From VRUE01 sp963703895 (GTDB lineage: Bacteria; Actinomycetota; Thermoleophilia; Solirubrobacterales; 70-9): a stretch of DNA of 64,000 nucleotides. Below are positions 41,673 to 51,069 of this stretch, piece by piece (within the stretch, counting starts at the first letter, position 1; every line of letters begins with the position of its first letter). Where the stretch lies: contig CAVPFX010000002.1 in assembly GCA_963703895.1 (NCBI GenBank), positions 434,001-498,000 of the forward strand, read 5' to 3'. A program made the translations under genes and the position numbers. Under the pieces are notes generated by a model, which saw only the letters and a program-made list of their open reading frames with translations, searched no databases and was not told where the DNA came from.

Positions 41673-42664
41673 TCGGACTCGCCGGCATCCTCCCGGCGCA
41701 ACTTGGTCTTGTCGCGGGCTTCGGCGACCGTCTCGCAGGTGAGCAGCAGGTCAAGCGCCGCCCAGATGCGCTGCGATGGATAGAGCTTGCCGGTACGCAC
41801 CTCGTGCATCGGCCTCATCACCGGGCCGAGGCCGAAGACCCAGTGGCGCTTGCCGGGCCAGTCGACCTTGCCCTTGAGTGGCTCGAAGCCGGCGTAGTTG
41901 TCGTCGGTGATGCGGTAGTCCTCAATGTGGCGAACCTGCTGCAGCTTGCCGTCGAAGCGGAAGCCGAGATAGTTCGGGGGCTCTTTCGGCCAACCTGAAG
42001 AGCCCCCGAAGGGACAGAAGTAGGTGTCGTGCTCGACGACGACATCTCGGTAGCTCATCCCACCGCCTTTGATCTCCCCGCCGAGGCTGACGACATAGAC
42101 GAGATTCGAGCTGACGTCTTGCATCGTCATCAAGCCTTTCAGGTAGCGCGAGAGGTCTCGGAGAAGGCGCTTCTCCGCATGGCGGCGACTGACATTTGCG
42201 GCGGTGGCGACCAGCGCCTCGATCTCTCGCCACGAGCGATAGAGCACCGGCACTCCCGCCACCGAATCGGGGAGCTTGCCATCGACGAATGCAGCCGACG
42301 CCTCAGCGCAAACCAAGAGCACTGTCGGTTTCGGATCCGATCGGCTCGCGTATTTCTTCAACTGCGCGGGCTGTGGCAGGTTGTACCCCCGCTTTGCCTC
42401 GATGACGACGTGGACGTTGCCATCGTCGGCAAGGATCTCGATGTCAGTGAAGCCCGCCCCCGATACTCCCTCCTGCAGGTGAACTGTGTCCGCGGCTAGA
42501 TCACCCTTCGCCGAGGGGACTACATCCTGAAGCAGCGCCCTCGACAGGCACTCGCTTTCGGCCAGCGCCCAGCCAAGCGAGTAGGTGATGTCGTTCTCCT
42601 TATCGCCGAGCAGGTCGAAGACCGTGCCAATTGGGCGACCGTAGAGGGTCAGCTCCGCTGCCAT
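41669..42664 (-). CDS. PD-(D/E)xK nuclease superfamily protein
   Basis: 331 aa. The catalytic core is G-F-T-D74-I-E-I followed by H-V-V-I-E89-A-K91-R, a textbook D-x(~14)-E-x-K. A preceding helix (I-T-Y-S-L-G-W-A-L-A-E-S-E) provides the helix-1 Glu. The C-terminal ~180 residues are unique, with many aromatic residues. Such proteins are frequent in phage-defence islands, but its target is unknown. It is divergent from the following gene (51 bases). Confidence 0.72.
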   Translation of the reverse strand: MAAELTLYGRPIGTVFDLLGDKENDITYSLGWALAESECLSRALLQDVVPSAKGDLAADTVHLQEGVSGAGFTDIEILADDGNVHVVIEAKRGYNLPQPAQLKKYASRSDPKPTVLLVCAEASAAFVDGKLPDSVAGVPVLYRSWREIEALVATAANVSRRHAEKRLLRDLSRYLKGLMTMQDVSSNLVYVVSLGGEIKGGGMSYRDVVVEHDTYFCPFGGSSGWPKEPPNYLGFRFDGKLQQVRHIEDYRITDDNYAGFEPLKGKVDWPGKRHWVFGLGPVMRPMHEVRTGKLYPSQRIWAALDLLLTCETVAEARDKTKLRREDAGESD

Positions 42665-42702
42665 GCCGACATCCTGCCTGAAAGATGCGCTTCGGCCGCG
42701 AT

Positions 42703-42708
42703 TACTCT
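42703..42708 (+). promoter_or_regulatory. Leaderless-type -10 hexamer
   Basis: TACTCT ends 7 bases before the GTG start at 42716; no Shine-Dalgarno sequence. Confidence 0.4.
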
Positions 42709-42715
42709 TTGAGCT

Positions 42716-43591
42716 GTGGAGCTAACTCTCGGTGACGGCACGAGGACTTGGGCGCGCCTTGATCCCGAGGCAGTTCACGGTAGGGGCACGGTCGCTCCCC
42801 GCCTCGCGTTTCAGTTCAAGGGCCGCACGGCCCGCGAAAAGATGGATGTGCAGATTCACTTCATGCACGGTGAGCTTCTGGTTGGCGAAGAGCGTCTCGG
42901 CCAGGGAACGCTCACCGGCGCCCACCTGGCGCCTTCCGGGTACCAGCTCGAACTGGAGATCCCCGTGTCTAGGGCTGCCCTCGAGTACATCGACAAGGCC
43001 CTAACGGGCAGCGCTATCGACGTCGCCCTACGCCTCTCCGGCTGGCTGCGGGCTCGGGATCTAAACGAGGACAATCCAAGCTATGTCAGCCAACCCCAGC
43101 CGGGCGAGTGGGTGTTTGAGAACTTCGGTCAGGCCAGGGACACGCAGCTGCGCTTCCAGATTCCTCGCAGCGAGTGGTTCTCGAAAGTGCTGGAACCGAT
43201 CGGCACCACGGAGTACATCTGCACGGAGATTGCCGTGCCCAGGGCTGACAGCGACCTTCGAAAAGCCGCCAATCATCTGCAAAGCGCCGAGCGGGCTCTA
43301 CGCGAAGGCCATGATTCCCAGGTCTTTTTGCTCTGCCGCGGTGCACTGGAATCTCTTCCTGGCGCGCCGCAGAAGGTGTTCGACAACCTTGAATCAGAGG
43401 AGGAGAAAAAAAGGCTCGATGCCTTGGTGCTGGCGGCCGGCAACTACTTCCACCTTGGCCGCCACACCGCGAAAGATGGACCGCTCGAGGGAGAGTTTGC
43501 CGTCGACCATGCCGATGCAACGTTTGCTTTGAATCTCGGAAAGATCCTTCTCGCCCAAACGGCTCGCGTCCTTTCTCGGCCGCCTCGGTAG
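42716..43591 (+). CDS. Hypothetical protein, possible HEPN-like C-terminus
   Basis: 291 aa from the GTG at 42716. The N-terminal ~180 residues are beta-rich (L-A-F-Q-F-K-G-R, Y-Q-L-E-L-E-I-P-V-S) without a recognised motif. From residue ~180 the chain becomes helical: A-A-N-H-L-Q-S-A-E-R-A-L-R-E-G-H, then L-C-R-G-A-L-E-S-L and N-Y-F-H-L-G-R-H, which resembles a HEPN-type bundle ending in an xxGRH motif. The family is not known to me. Its position next to nuclease genes suggests a defence role (inference). Confidence 0.5.
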   Translation: MELTLGDGTRTWARLDPEAVHGRGTVAPRLAFQFKGRTAREKMDVQIHFMHGELLVGEERLGQGTLTGAHLAPSGYQLELEIPVSRAALEYIDKALTGSAIDVALRLSGWLRARDLNEDNPSYVSQPQPGEWVFENFGQARDTQLRFQIPRSEWFSKVLEPIGTTEYICTEIAVPRADSDLRKAANHLQSAERALREGHDSQVFLLCRGALESLPGAPQKVFDNLESEEEKKRLDALVLAAGNYFHLGRHTAKDGPLEGEFAVDHADATFALNLGKILLAQTARVLSRPPR

Positions 43592-44124
43592 CCGCCCTTC
43601 TTCGCGCCGGGCTTGTAGAAATCGGTGGCGGTTGGTTCTGATGCGGCCGGTGACGAAGCCGGAGAGGCACTCGCTTCCTGCTTCTTCATTCAGCCTTGCT
43701 AAGAAGGTGGCGCGCCTCGGCGGTGACAACCATAAAGGAGAAAGGGCGCCTCTGAGCGATCACTACCGGGATGCGAGCCGCGGGACGCTGACAGTATCTT
43801 GGCGCATCGCTCTCCACTCTCGCCTCGCCGGTCCCTCAGAAACCAGAAGATCGGAAGGGTACAAAGGGAAATAATCGGGGTATTTAGGCCCCGTTCGAGG
43901 CGCGAGTCTTTCGCTTCTGGCGACTTTCCGCGAACTTAACTATGTATTTCGACACCATTTGTTATGACAAGTGAGCTTTATTTGGGTGTACACGTCAAAA
44001 AGCAAAGCCTTCTCCCCGCTGGTTAGGATTTAGTCCCTTATTACTGATTAAAAAGTGTAAACTGCGCGCGGATGGGGGAGCCAGGGCAGGCAGGCAATTT
44101 TGCAGCGCGCGCGAGTAGGGCAGC
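43592..44124. other. Long intergenic region with an AT-rich segment
   Basis: About 530 bases without a convincing gene. From roughly 43900 to 44070 the sequence is unusually AT-rich for this chromosome. It contains a TAAACT hexamer (44058-44063) that may serve as -10 for the following regulator, although this leaves a ~55-base leader. I see no RNA gene. Confidence 0.5.
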
Positions 44125-44742
44125 TTGATCTCGGTTCTAGTCGCTGACGATCACCCGCTCATGCGTGAGCACATCGCCGGCGCGATCAGTGCTGACGCGC
44201 GACTGGAACTCGTGGGCGAAGCGGGCGACGGGGTGGAAGCGCTGCGAAGGGCCGAAGAGCAGCGGCCCGATGCCATCGTGCTCGACCTCGCGATGCCGGT
44301 GCTTGACGGCGCTGGCGTTCTCAAGCGACTGCGCGAGAATCGACTGCCGATTCGGACCTTGATCTTGGCCGGGCACTGCGACATTGGCCAGATGCGCAAT
44401 GCGTTGCGCTATAGCCCCGACTCGCTGCTCCTCATGGATGCGAGCGCTAGGGCGGTCTGTGAGGAGCTGGTTGCGATCGCGCGCGACGCGGCACTCTCGC
44501 AAGGGCGCGTCAACCTCGAGCGGGCTCAGGTACTTGCTCGTAGCAGGGTTGAGCTGAGCGGGCGCGAGCGGCAGGTGTTGAAGCTAAGTGCCGAAGGACT
44601 TACACGCGCTCAGATCGCCAAACGGCTTCGTTTCGGGGCGAGCACGGTACGCGACATCCGCCACGATATTTGCACGAAGCTCGGTGTTTCTTCGGTCCAA
44701 GTGGCGATCGTCATGGCATTGCGCGCCGGAATGCTCGAATAG
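44125..44742 (+). CDS. Atypical NarL/LuxR-type response regulator
   Basis: 205 aa from the TTG at 44125. The receiver has the acidic pair D8-D9 and phospho-acceptor D54 (I-V-L-D-L-A-M-P). The conserved Thr/Ser is Ala82 (L-I-L-A-G-H) and the conserved Lys is Met104 (L-L-L-M-D), so phosphorylation-induced switching is doubtful. The output domain is a standard LuxR HTH (L-S-G-R-E-R-Q-V-L-K-L-S-A-E-G-L, then S-T-V-R-D-I-R-H). There is no histidine kinase nearby. It precedes the M4 peptidase gene and may control it, possibly through the motif at 44823-44874 (inference). Confidence 0.8.
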   Translation: MISVLVADDHPLMREHIAGAISADARLELVGEAGDGVEALRRAEEQRPDAIVLDLAMPVLDGAGVLKRLRENRLPIRTLILAGHCDIGQMRNALRYSPDSLLLMDASARAVCEELVAIARDAALSQGRVNLERAQVLARSRVELSGRERQVLKLSAEGLTRAQIAKRLRFGASTVRDIRHDICTKLGVSSVQVAIVMALRAGMLE

Positions 44743-44822
44743 GGCGACACCCGGAACACACGGCAGTCCTTTCACCACCAATACCCAAAACCGCTGAGGC
44801 AAAAGTAACAAGAACGCCGCTC

Positions 44823-44874
44823 GTCATTGGGATCGTTAATTCATAAGAAGTCTGCCCGCATCGGCGATGACAGC
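44823..44874 (+). promoter_or_regulatory. Stem-loop element, copy 1 (before the M4 peptidase gene)
   Basis: GTCATTG (44823-44829) pairs with CGATGAC (44865-44871) around a loop containing TCATAAGAAGTC. A 34-base block (44841-44874) matches 54745-54778 in 30 positions. It ends 124 bases before the GTG of the peptidase gene, so it could be a leader RNA or an operator. Confidence 0.55.
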
Positions 44875-44998
44875 TACGGCTGGCCGTGCCAAGTTGACAC
44901 TTCCGCGGCATACCCACTCGCAGGGCTGACCATTCTCGGTCGCTTCAGGGGGGTTGTGGCGACCACATCTGATGACGGCATGAGCTTATGGAGAGTGA

Positions 44999-47900
44999 GT
45001 GGATCGCATGGGAGAACAGCTGAACAAAGGTGACGGGGGCGGCCACAGCGGGCCGCGGCGCGGGTTGATTGCCGGGCTGCCTGCTCGTTTTGGGATAGGC
45101 GTAGTCTGCGTGGCTGCAGCAGCCCTCGCGATTGGACTGGCGCTGGTCGGGATGACCGCAGTGACCCTGCTGTTTGGCTCAGTCGCCGGTGGTGCCAACC
45201 CAGCCCCGCATGCGATCTCTTCGGCGGCGCAGGATGCGGCTGTTGCCTTTTACCTGTCACAGCTCGTCGGCGTGTCGTTCTTCAACCACACAGCTGAACT
45301 GCGCATCGTCGCTATCCCTGGCCTGCTCCTCATCGGTCTTTCAATCATCGCAGCGACCGCCGTCACGGCCAGGCTGACGCCGGGTGCCGCGCACCGGAAG
45401 ATGAAGGTCGCGCTGGGAGTGCCGTTCTCCTACGCGTTGTTGGTTGGCCTTGCTGCTCAATTTGTGCCCTTGCATCTCAGCGCTCGGGGTTTTGGCGCGG
45501 GAATCACCGTTTCCCCGGCGCCCGTTGAGGCATTCCTATTGGCGCTCGGCTGGGGTCTGCTTTTCGCGTCGATCGGTGGGTTGATAGGTGCCTTCGGCAA
45601 GAACTGGCGCCGAGAGGGGACGCGGCTGCTCGGCGTCTGGGCGCCGCCGCTGGCGTCTTCGCTTCGCGTCCTCGCGGCGAGTCTGGCGATCTGCGCCTTG
45701 ATCACGGTCAGCGCGCTGACCGTGATGGGCGGGATCCCTCAGTTGATGACGGGTCAGGGCCTCGGTCAAGGATTGCTGGCGGCGGGCGGTGCGCTGCTCG
45801 TCCTGCCGACTCTCGTGGCGGCGGTGTTTGTTTCGGGCTTCGGAGTGTCGTTTAGCTGGGGTGTGAATGCATTGTCCGAAGGGCACGGTTCGATCTCGGC
45901 TGTTGGCGGAACGGTGCCGAGCAGCAATGCGGGCCTTGCCCACGCCCACTCCGCCCCTGGCGTGCTAGTGCTGGCGCCAGTTCTTGTGCTCGCCACGATT
46001 TTGGCCGTCGGATGGCTATCGGCACGCCGCTCCGGCCCAGACGTCAGGCTTTGTCTCACAAACGCGCTTCGCGCCGCGATGCTCGTCACGCTGGCGGTCT
46101 GGCTGCTGGGCCTGCTTGCGCGCGTCGATGCTCAGGCCGGCGGCCTACTGGGCTTCCATCTCGCGCCGGACAGCACAGCGTTGCTGTGGCGAGTTCCGGT
46201 CACAGCGGTTGTCGGCTGCCTCGCTGGGAGTCTCGCCTTCTTCTTGAGCCGCGGGCCCGTCGCGCGCCGCCGCGCTGCGCGAGCGCTGCGCAGCGCGGCG
46301 CAGCCGTCCAGCTGGTGGCCGACAGGCGCTGGCGAAACGGTGCTAGCTCGCCCAAGCCTAACTTGGCGAGCGGCGCTCGGAATCGGCTTTGCAGCGGTGC
46401 CGCTGCTGGTAGCCGGTCTCGGGCCAGCTGGGGCGGCGCCTCCCCCTGAACCGGAGCCGGTCTCGGTGGTGCCGATCGAAAAGGAAGCCGAACAGACGCT
46501 GGAACGCGCCAGCCTTCCGGGCACCGAGGTCTCCGTGACGGCCAGCCCGGATACGCGCGTGATCAACACGGCGAGCGTGAAAACGCCGCTGCACGCGCTT
46601 GGGATCCCGACAGGGCAGCGGCGCGCCGTGGAGGCGAAGCAGGTGCTCAACCGCTACGGCGAAATGTTCGGAGTGGAAGAACCCAAAGCCGAACTTGGCG
46701 AAGCGGAAACCGAGACCGACGAACTCGGCTCGCACACCTACTTCACGCAGATGTCAAACGGTCTGCCTGTCTTCGGTGGCAGGATCGGCGTCCACGTATC
46801 GCCCGACGGAAAGATTCTGAATGCCGTGATGGGGTCTTTGATTCCCGACGTCTCCGTGGCCGACGAAGCCACTCGGGTCACTAGCGGAGAAGCCGTCGAG
46901 GCGGCAAAGAAGGAGCTGCCGACAGGGAGATTGGCCCAGGCCGCGACCCTCCAGGTCTTCGCCGGGATTGCCCCGTACTTTTCCGGTCCCAACGCCCGGA
47001 AGGCCTGGTTCGTCTGGCTAATTGACGACGCGAAGCACGCGTCGAACGAATACGTCATCGATGCCGCCACCGGCAAGATCCTCGACGTCATCCCGAAGGT
47101 CGACTTCGCGCTCAAGCGCATTGTCTACACGGCGAAAGAAACCAACAAACTACCCGGAACGATCGCTCGCCAAGGGGAAGAAGGGCCGACTAAAGACAGC
47201 GATGTCGACAACGCCTGGGACAACACCGGCGAAGTTTACAAATATTTTGTCGCTCATTTCGAACGCAAAAGCCCTGACGGACAAGACTCGACGCTTGAAT
47301 CGACCGTGCATTTTGCCGAAAAAACCGGCGTGGCATACAAAAATGCCTACTGGAACGGCAAACAGATGGTCTTTGGTAACGGATACCCGAAAGCGCTTGA
47401 CATCGTCGGCCATGAGATGATCCACGGCGTCACCGAACATACCTCCGGTCTGGTTATGTCCGGTCAGGCAGGTGCTCTGAGTGAGAGCTTTTCCGACATT
47501 ATGGGCACTGCGATCGAAGCCGAAGTGACTGGAGAAGAAAACTGGCAAATCGGCGAGGAGCTGCCGTCGGGAGCCTTCCGCAGCCTCTCGGAACCCAAAA
47601 AATACAAAGAACTTCTTGGTTCGGGCGACTCACACGCGGATCCTGAAAAACTCTCGGAATGGGACGCAACCTGTGCCGACAACCTCGGCGTCCACATTAA
47701 CAGCACAATTACGAGCCACGCGTTCTACTTGGCCGTGAAAGAACTGGCTACGTTGGGGGGGACTGTGCAGGAAGCAACGCTGGAAGCGGGAGAAGTCTTC
47801 TTCCAGGCGTTCACGACCTATCTGAGCCCGAACTCGACACTGGAGGGCGCTCGCGCGGCTGTCCTCCAAGTGATGACGGAAAAATACGGCGAAGGCTCGC

Positions 47901-50900
47901 CAGAATACAAAGCGGTCGAAGCGGCCTTCACCGCCGTAGGCCTCAACGGGACCGCGCAACCGACCTTGAAAAACTGCCCGCCATCGAGCGAATGCTCGTT
48001 TGCTCGGGCGCTAAAAAGCCAAGCGAATGCCAGCGGCTCTGAATCGATCATAAATATGCTTGAAACCCTATATCGAGCACGTGGGGTTCTAGCCCAGAAC
48101 TCGGTCGCCGGCAAATACTTCATGCCGCTCTACGAAGGGCACATGGGGCGAATCACCGAACTGGTCTCCGAGGACACGACGCTGGCGGAAGAATCTGTCA
48201 GCGGTCTGGAGGAACTGACGCCTGCGCTTGATGCCCTGATCGAAGGGAAGGGCGAAGAATTCGAGCTCTCGCCGGAATTGATGGGAAGTATCGAAGCGGC
48301 CCTGAAACGGTTGGCCGAAGACGACCGCCTCTATGCGGGCGAAGGAGCCGGTGAACTCGCCGATCTGATCGAAGAAGAACTGGACTGGATGAATATGCCC
48401 AGCTACAGCGGCATGAATTTCTCCAGCGGCTTCAAACGGCTTAACACCGAAGTCGAAACGTACTCGCTACTCGAAGAATCGAGCACGATCAGCGACCTCA
48501 ACTGCCTCCAGAGCCCCTATAACAACAACTTCGAGATCGACGGCTTCTACGTCGACACCCCTGGCCACTACATTCCGGGACAAGCGTCACCCTTCGTTTC
48601 CGAAGGCGTCGCTTGCGGCACCTCTATAGAAAAGAAAGGCGAACCGGAAACCTGCACCGGCAAAGCCTCTCTGAACACGAAGGTAACGGTCACCCTACCC
48701 CCGGGCGACAAAGTCAACTCGACCGCCAATTTGGCCAATGGTTCTTGGGTCGGGAAGGCGAAGGGTTCCGTAATTGCGTGCGCCGGCGAAAAAAGCAAGA
48801 TAATTCCCTACGGTGAAGGCGCTCTCAAATCGCTGAAAACCTGGACCGTGTCCCAGTGCCCGACGGGCGCAATCGCCTGTTACGAAGGAAGCGCCAAATA
48901 TGAAGGCCGAAGTGGAAGCAGCTATGCATGGGTGACCGAATCAGGCGGAAAACTGACGCTCACCAGCTCGCCGATCAAAGTGGAAGTCGAACCTCCCGAA
49001 AAAGCGCCATTCACAGTACCGGTAGGTTTCGGCCAGTTCGGCGTCGAACTCTGCGCTCGTGCCGGCGAACCTGGGACTAAAGCCTGTGGCGGGCCCTCCG
49101 CCCCCTGGGTCCACCAGAACGGGGAATCCAGCGAACGGGGCTGCCCGACCGAAAAAGGCGTTTTCACCGCGAAAGTGACCAACAGCGGCGGGAGTACGAC
49201 GCTTCCCGCTCGTGGATGCATTGGCTGGGATCGAGAAGCCCACATGCAGACGCTTGAAGGCGGCAGCAGCCTGAACGCGATCTCCTGCGTCCCATCGACG
49301 ACGACCTGTGTCGCCGCCGGGGCGAAAGGCAACGCGCTCTACTCGACTAACGTCAGTGCGACCGCTGGGGCGACCTGGACCTCTTGGGCGGGTCCGAGCG
49401 GCCAGAGCCCTGCCGAGGCCGTGGCCTGTCCGTCGACCACACTCTGCGAGCTCGCCGACGGCTCGGTTGCCGGGGGCGGCGGCAACGTCTACCGCGCAAG
49501 CTCGCTCGGCGGCTCCTTCTTGACGTCCTTCACGCCAGCCAACGGCGTCAACGGATTCTCATGTCCGTCGACCTCGTTCTGTGTCGCCACGCAGGAAGGC
49601 GAAGGTTTCATCCGCTACTCGACCAAACCATCTGGAGCCACCTGGACCGCGGTCGGCATCGGCACCGGCGCGATGAAAGCCGTCTCGTGCCTGTCGGCCT
49701 CCTTTTGCGCGGTTGTCGATGGCACCGGCAACATTCACGTAGCGGTCACCGAAAAAGGCGTCAAAGAAGCCAGCGGCTGGAAAACCACCAACATCGATGG
49801 GACGACAGCACTGCGAGGCATCGTCTGCACCTCGACAACCTCCTGCATGGCGGTCGACGGCGGCGGCCAGGTACTGAACCTGACGATCGCCGCTGGCGGT
49901 GAAGCGAGCGTTAAAAAAACGACGCTTACGGAAGCCAGCGAACTGAACGTGATCACCTGTACCGGATCCACCTGCGTAGCAGGCGACAGCCAAGGCGCGA
50001 TCTTCACCTCCTACAATTCCGGCTCGAGCTGGATCAAGCGCTACGGTTCCGGGGAAAAGCTGACCAGCGTCTCATGCATCTCGGTCTGGCTCTGCGGGGC
50101 GGTCAACAACGCGGGCGAAGTCGTCACCTTCAACCCGCAGGAAGAGGCACCGAATCAGACGCAGATGATCGACAGCGGCAACAGTCTCAACGCTGGCTCC
50201 TGCGTCCCCAGCACCACCAGTTGCGTCGTCACTGACAGTAAAGGCAACGCGTTTTACTCGAGCAATGTCAGCGCCACCGGGAGCTCGACCTGGACCTCTT
50301 GGAGCGGGCCGGCTGGCCAGAGCCCGAGCCAGGCGGTCGCCTGCCCGACGACGTCACTCTGTGTGATCGCCGACGGCAAGGAAGCGGCCGGCGGTAACCT
50401 GTACTACGCGACGTCGTTCGGTGGTGCGTTCACCTCGGCCTTCAGCCCGACCTTCGGCGTTGACGCCATCTCCTGCGCATCCGCTTCGCTCTGCGTCGCC
50501 GGGCATGACGGGAATGGCAACTTCGCCTACTCGACCAGCCCAGGGTCGACCGCGTGGGAACTGCAGAAACAGGGCGAAGCCGCGATGAAAGGGGTCTTCT
50601 GCCTCTCGACATCCTTCTGCGCGATGGCCGACAGCAAAGGCAGGGTCCACGTAGCAACCACGGCGGAAAAAATTAAATCGTCGTCCTGGACGGAAACCAA
50701 TGTCAACAGCGGCGTCGCGCTGAACGGTATCGCCTGTACCTCGACGACCGCGTGTGTCGCGGTCGACAGCGCCGGCAACTTCCTGCGCCTGACGATCGCC
50801 GGCGGCGGCGAAGCGACCGTCGCTTCGAAGCGAGGCATCGACGACAACAACGAACTGACCGCCGTCACCTGCACGACGAGCTCCACCTGCGTCGCCGTTG

Positions 50901-51058
50901 ATGACGCGGGGAACGTCTTCGTCTCCGACAGCGGCGGTGAAGCCTGGTTCAAGCACCACGAACTGGGCAAACACCTGACCGCCGTTTCATGCTCGGCCAA
51001 CGCGCTCTGCGTTACGACCGACAACACCGGCCAGGTAACGGCGTTCGATCCTCGATAA
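44999..51058 (+). CDS. Polytopic membrane protein fused to an M4 (thermolysin-like) metallopeptidase and duplicated propeller-like repeats
   Basis: 2019 aa. GTG 44999 is chosen for its GGAG at 5 bases; ATG 45008 is possible. Residues ~28-480 contain about ten membrane segments. From ~540 a thermolysin propeptide region follows (Q-V-L-N-R-Y-G, F-G-G-R-I-G-V). The catalytic domain has H805-E806-M-I-H809, third ligand E829 (E-S-F-S-D), and the M4 C-terminal G-V-H-I-N-S-T-I-T-S-H-A-F-Y. The last ~600 residues are two copies (period 305 aa) of S-C-P-S-x-x-x-C-x-A-V-D repeats, likely beta-propellers. The fusion of a multi-spanning domain to a secreted protease is unusual. A protease inhibitor-like gene lies downstream with the same leader element. 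Confidence 0.85.
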   Translation: MDRMGEQLNKGDGGGHSGPRRGLIAGLPARFGIGVVCVAAAALAIGLALVGMTAVTLLFGSVAGGANPAPHAISSAAQDAAVAFYLSQLVGVSFFNHTAELRIVAIPGLLLIGLSIIAATAVTARLTPGAAHRKMKVALGVPFSYALLVGLAAQFVPLHLSARGFGAGITVSPAPVEAFLLALGWGLLFASIGGLIGAFGKNWRREGTRLLGVWAPPLASSLRVLAASLAICALITVSALTVMGGIPQLMTGQGLGQGLLAAGGALLVLPTLVAAVFVSGFGVSFSWGVNALSEGHGSISAVGGTVPSSNAGLAHAHSAPGVLVLAPVLVLATILAVGWLSARRSGPDVRLCLTNALRAAMLVTLAVWLLGLLARVDAQAGGLLGFHLAPDSTALLWRVPVTAVVGCLAGSLAFFLSRGPVARRRAARALRSAAQPSSWWPTGAGETVLARPSLTWRAALGIGFAAVPLLVAGLGPAGAAPPPEPEPVSVVPIEKEAEQTLERASLPGTEVSVTASPDTRVINTASVKTPLHALGIPTGQRRAVEAKQVLNRYGEMFGVEEPKAELGEAETETDELGSHTYFTQMSNGLPVFGGRIGVHVSPDGKILNAVMGSLIPDVSVADEATRVTSGEAVEAAKKELPTGRLAQAATLQVFAGIAPYFSGPNARKAWFVWLIDDAKHASNEYVIDAATGKILDVIPKVDFALKRIVYTAKETNKLPGTIARQGEEGPTKDSDVDNAWDNTGEVYKYFVAHFERKSPDGQDSTLESTVHFAEKTGVAYKNAYWNGKQMVFGNGYPKALDIVGHEMIHGVTEHTSGLVMSGQAGALSESFSDIMGTAIEAEVTGEENWQIGEELPSGAFRSLSEPKKYKELLGSGDSHADPEKLSEWDATCADNLGVHINSTITSHAFYLAVKELATLGGTVQEATLEAGEVFFQAFTTYLSPNSTLEGARAAVLQVMTEKYGEGSPEYKAVEAAFTAVGLNGTAQPTLKNCPPSSECSFARALKSQANASGSESIINMLETLYRARGVLAQNSVAGKYFMPLYEGHMGRITELVSEDTTLAEESVSGLEELTPALDALIEGKGEEFELSPELMGSIEAALKRLAEDDRLYAGEGAGELADLIEEELDWMNMPSYSGMNFSSGFKRLNTEVETYSLLEESSTISDLNCLQSPYNNNFEIDGFYVDTPGHYIPGQASPFVSEGVACGTSIEKKGEPETCTGKASLNTKVTVTLPPGDKVNSTANLANGSWVGKAKGSVIACAGEKSKIIPYGEGALKSLKTWTVSQCPTGAIACYEGSAKYEGRSGSSYAWVTESGGKLTLTSSPIKVEVEPPEKAPFTVPVGFGQFGVELCARAGEPGTKACGGPSAPWVHQNGESSERGCPTEKGVFTAKVTNSGGSTTLPARGCIGWDREAHMQTLEGGSSLNAISCVPSTTTCVAAGAKGNALYSTNVSATAGATWTSWAGPSGQSPAEAVACPSTTLCELADGSVAGGGGNVYRASSLGGSFLTSFTPANGVNGFSCPSTSFCVATQEGEGFIRYSTKPSGATWTAVGIGTGAMKAVSCLSASFCAVVDGTGNIHVAVTEKGVKEASGWKTTNIDGTTALRGIVCTSTTSCMAVDGGGQVLNLTIAAGGEASVKKTTLTEASELNVITCTGSTCVAGDSQGAIFTSYNSGSSWIKRYGSGEKLTSVSCISVWLCGAVNNAGEVVTFNPQEEAPNQTQMIDSGNSLNAGSCVPSTTSCVVTDSKGNAFYSSNVSATGSSTWTSWSGPAGQSPSQAVACPTTSLCVIADGKEAAGGNLYYATSFGGAFTSAFSPTFGVDAISCASASLCVAGHDGNGNFAYSTSPGSTAWELQKQGEAAMKGVFCLSTSFCAMADSKGRVHVATTAEKIKSSSWTETNVNSGVALNGIACTSTTACVAVDSAGNFLRLTIAGGGEATVASKRGIDDNNELTAVTCTTSSTCVAVDDAGNVFVSDSGGEAWFKHHELGKHLTAVSCSANALCVTTDNTGQVTAFDPR

Positions 51059-51069
51059 AATGCGCCTGA

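Noticed and set aside
43444..43729. Short minus-strand frames in the gap after 43591
   Set aside because: Two overlapping frames with weak coding character that run into the antisense of the preceding gene; no start signal or motif convincing enough to list.
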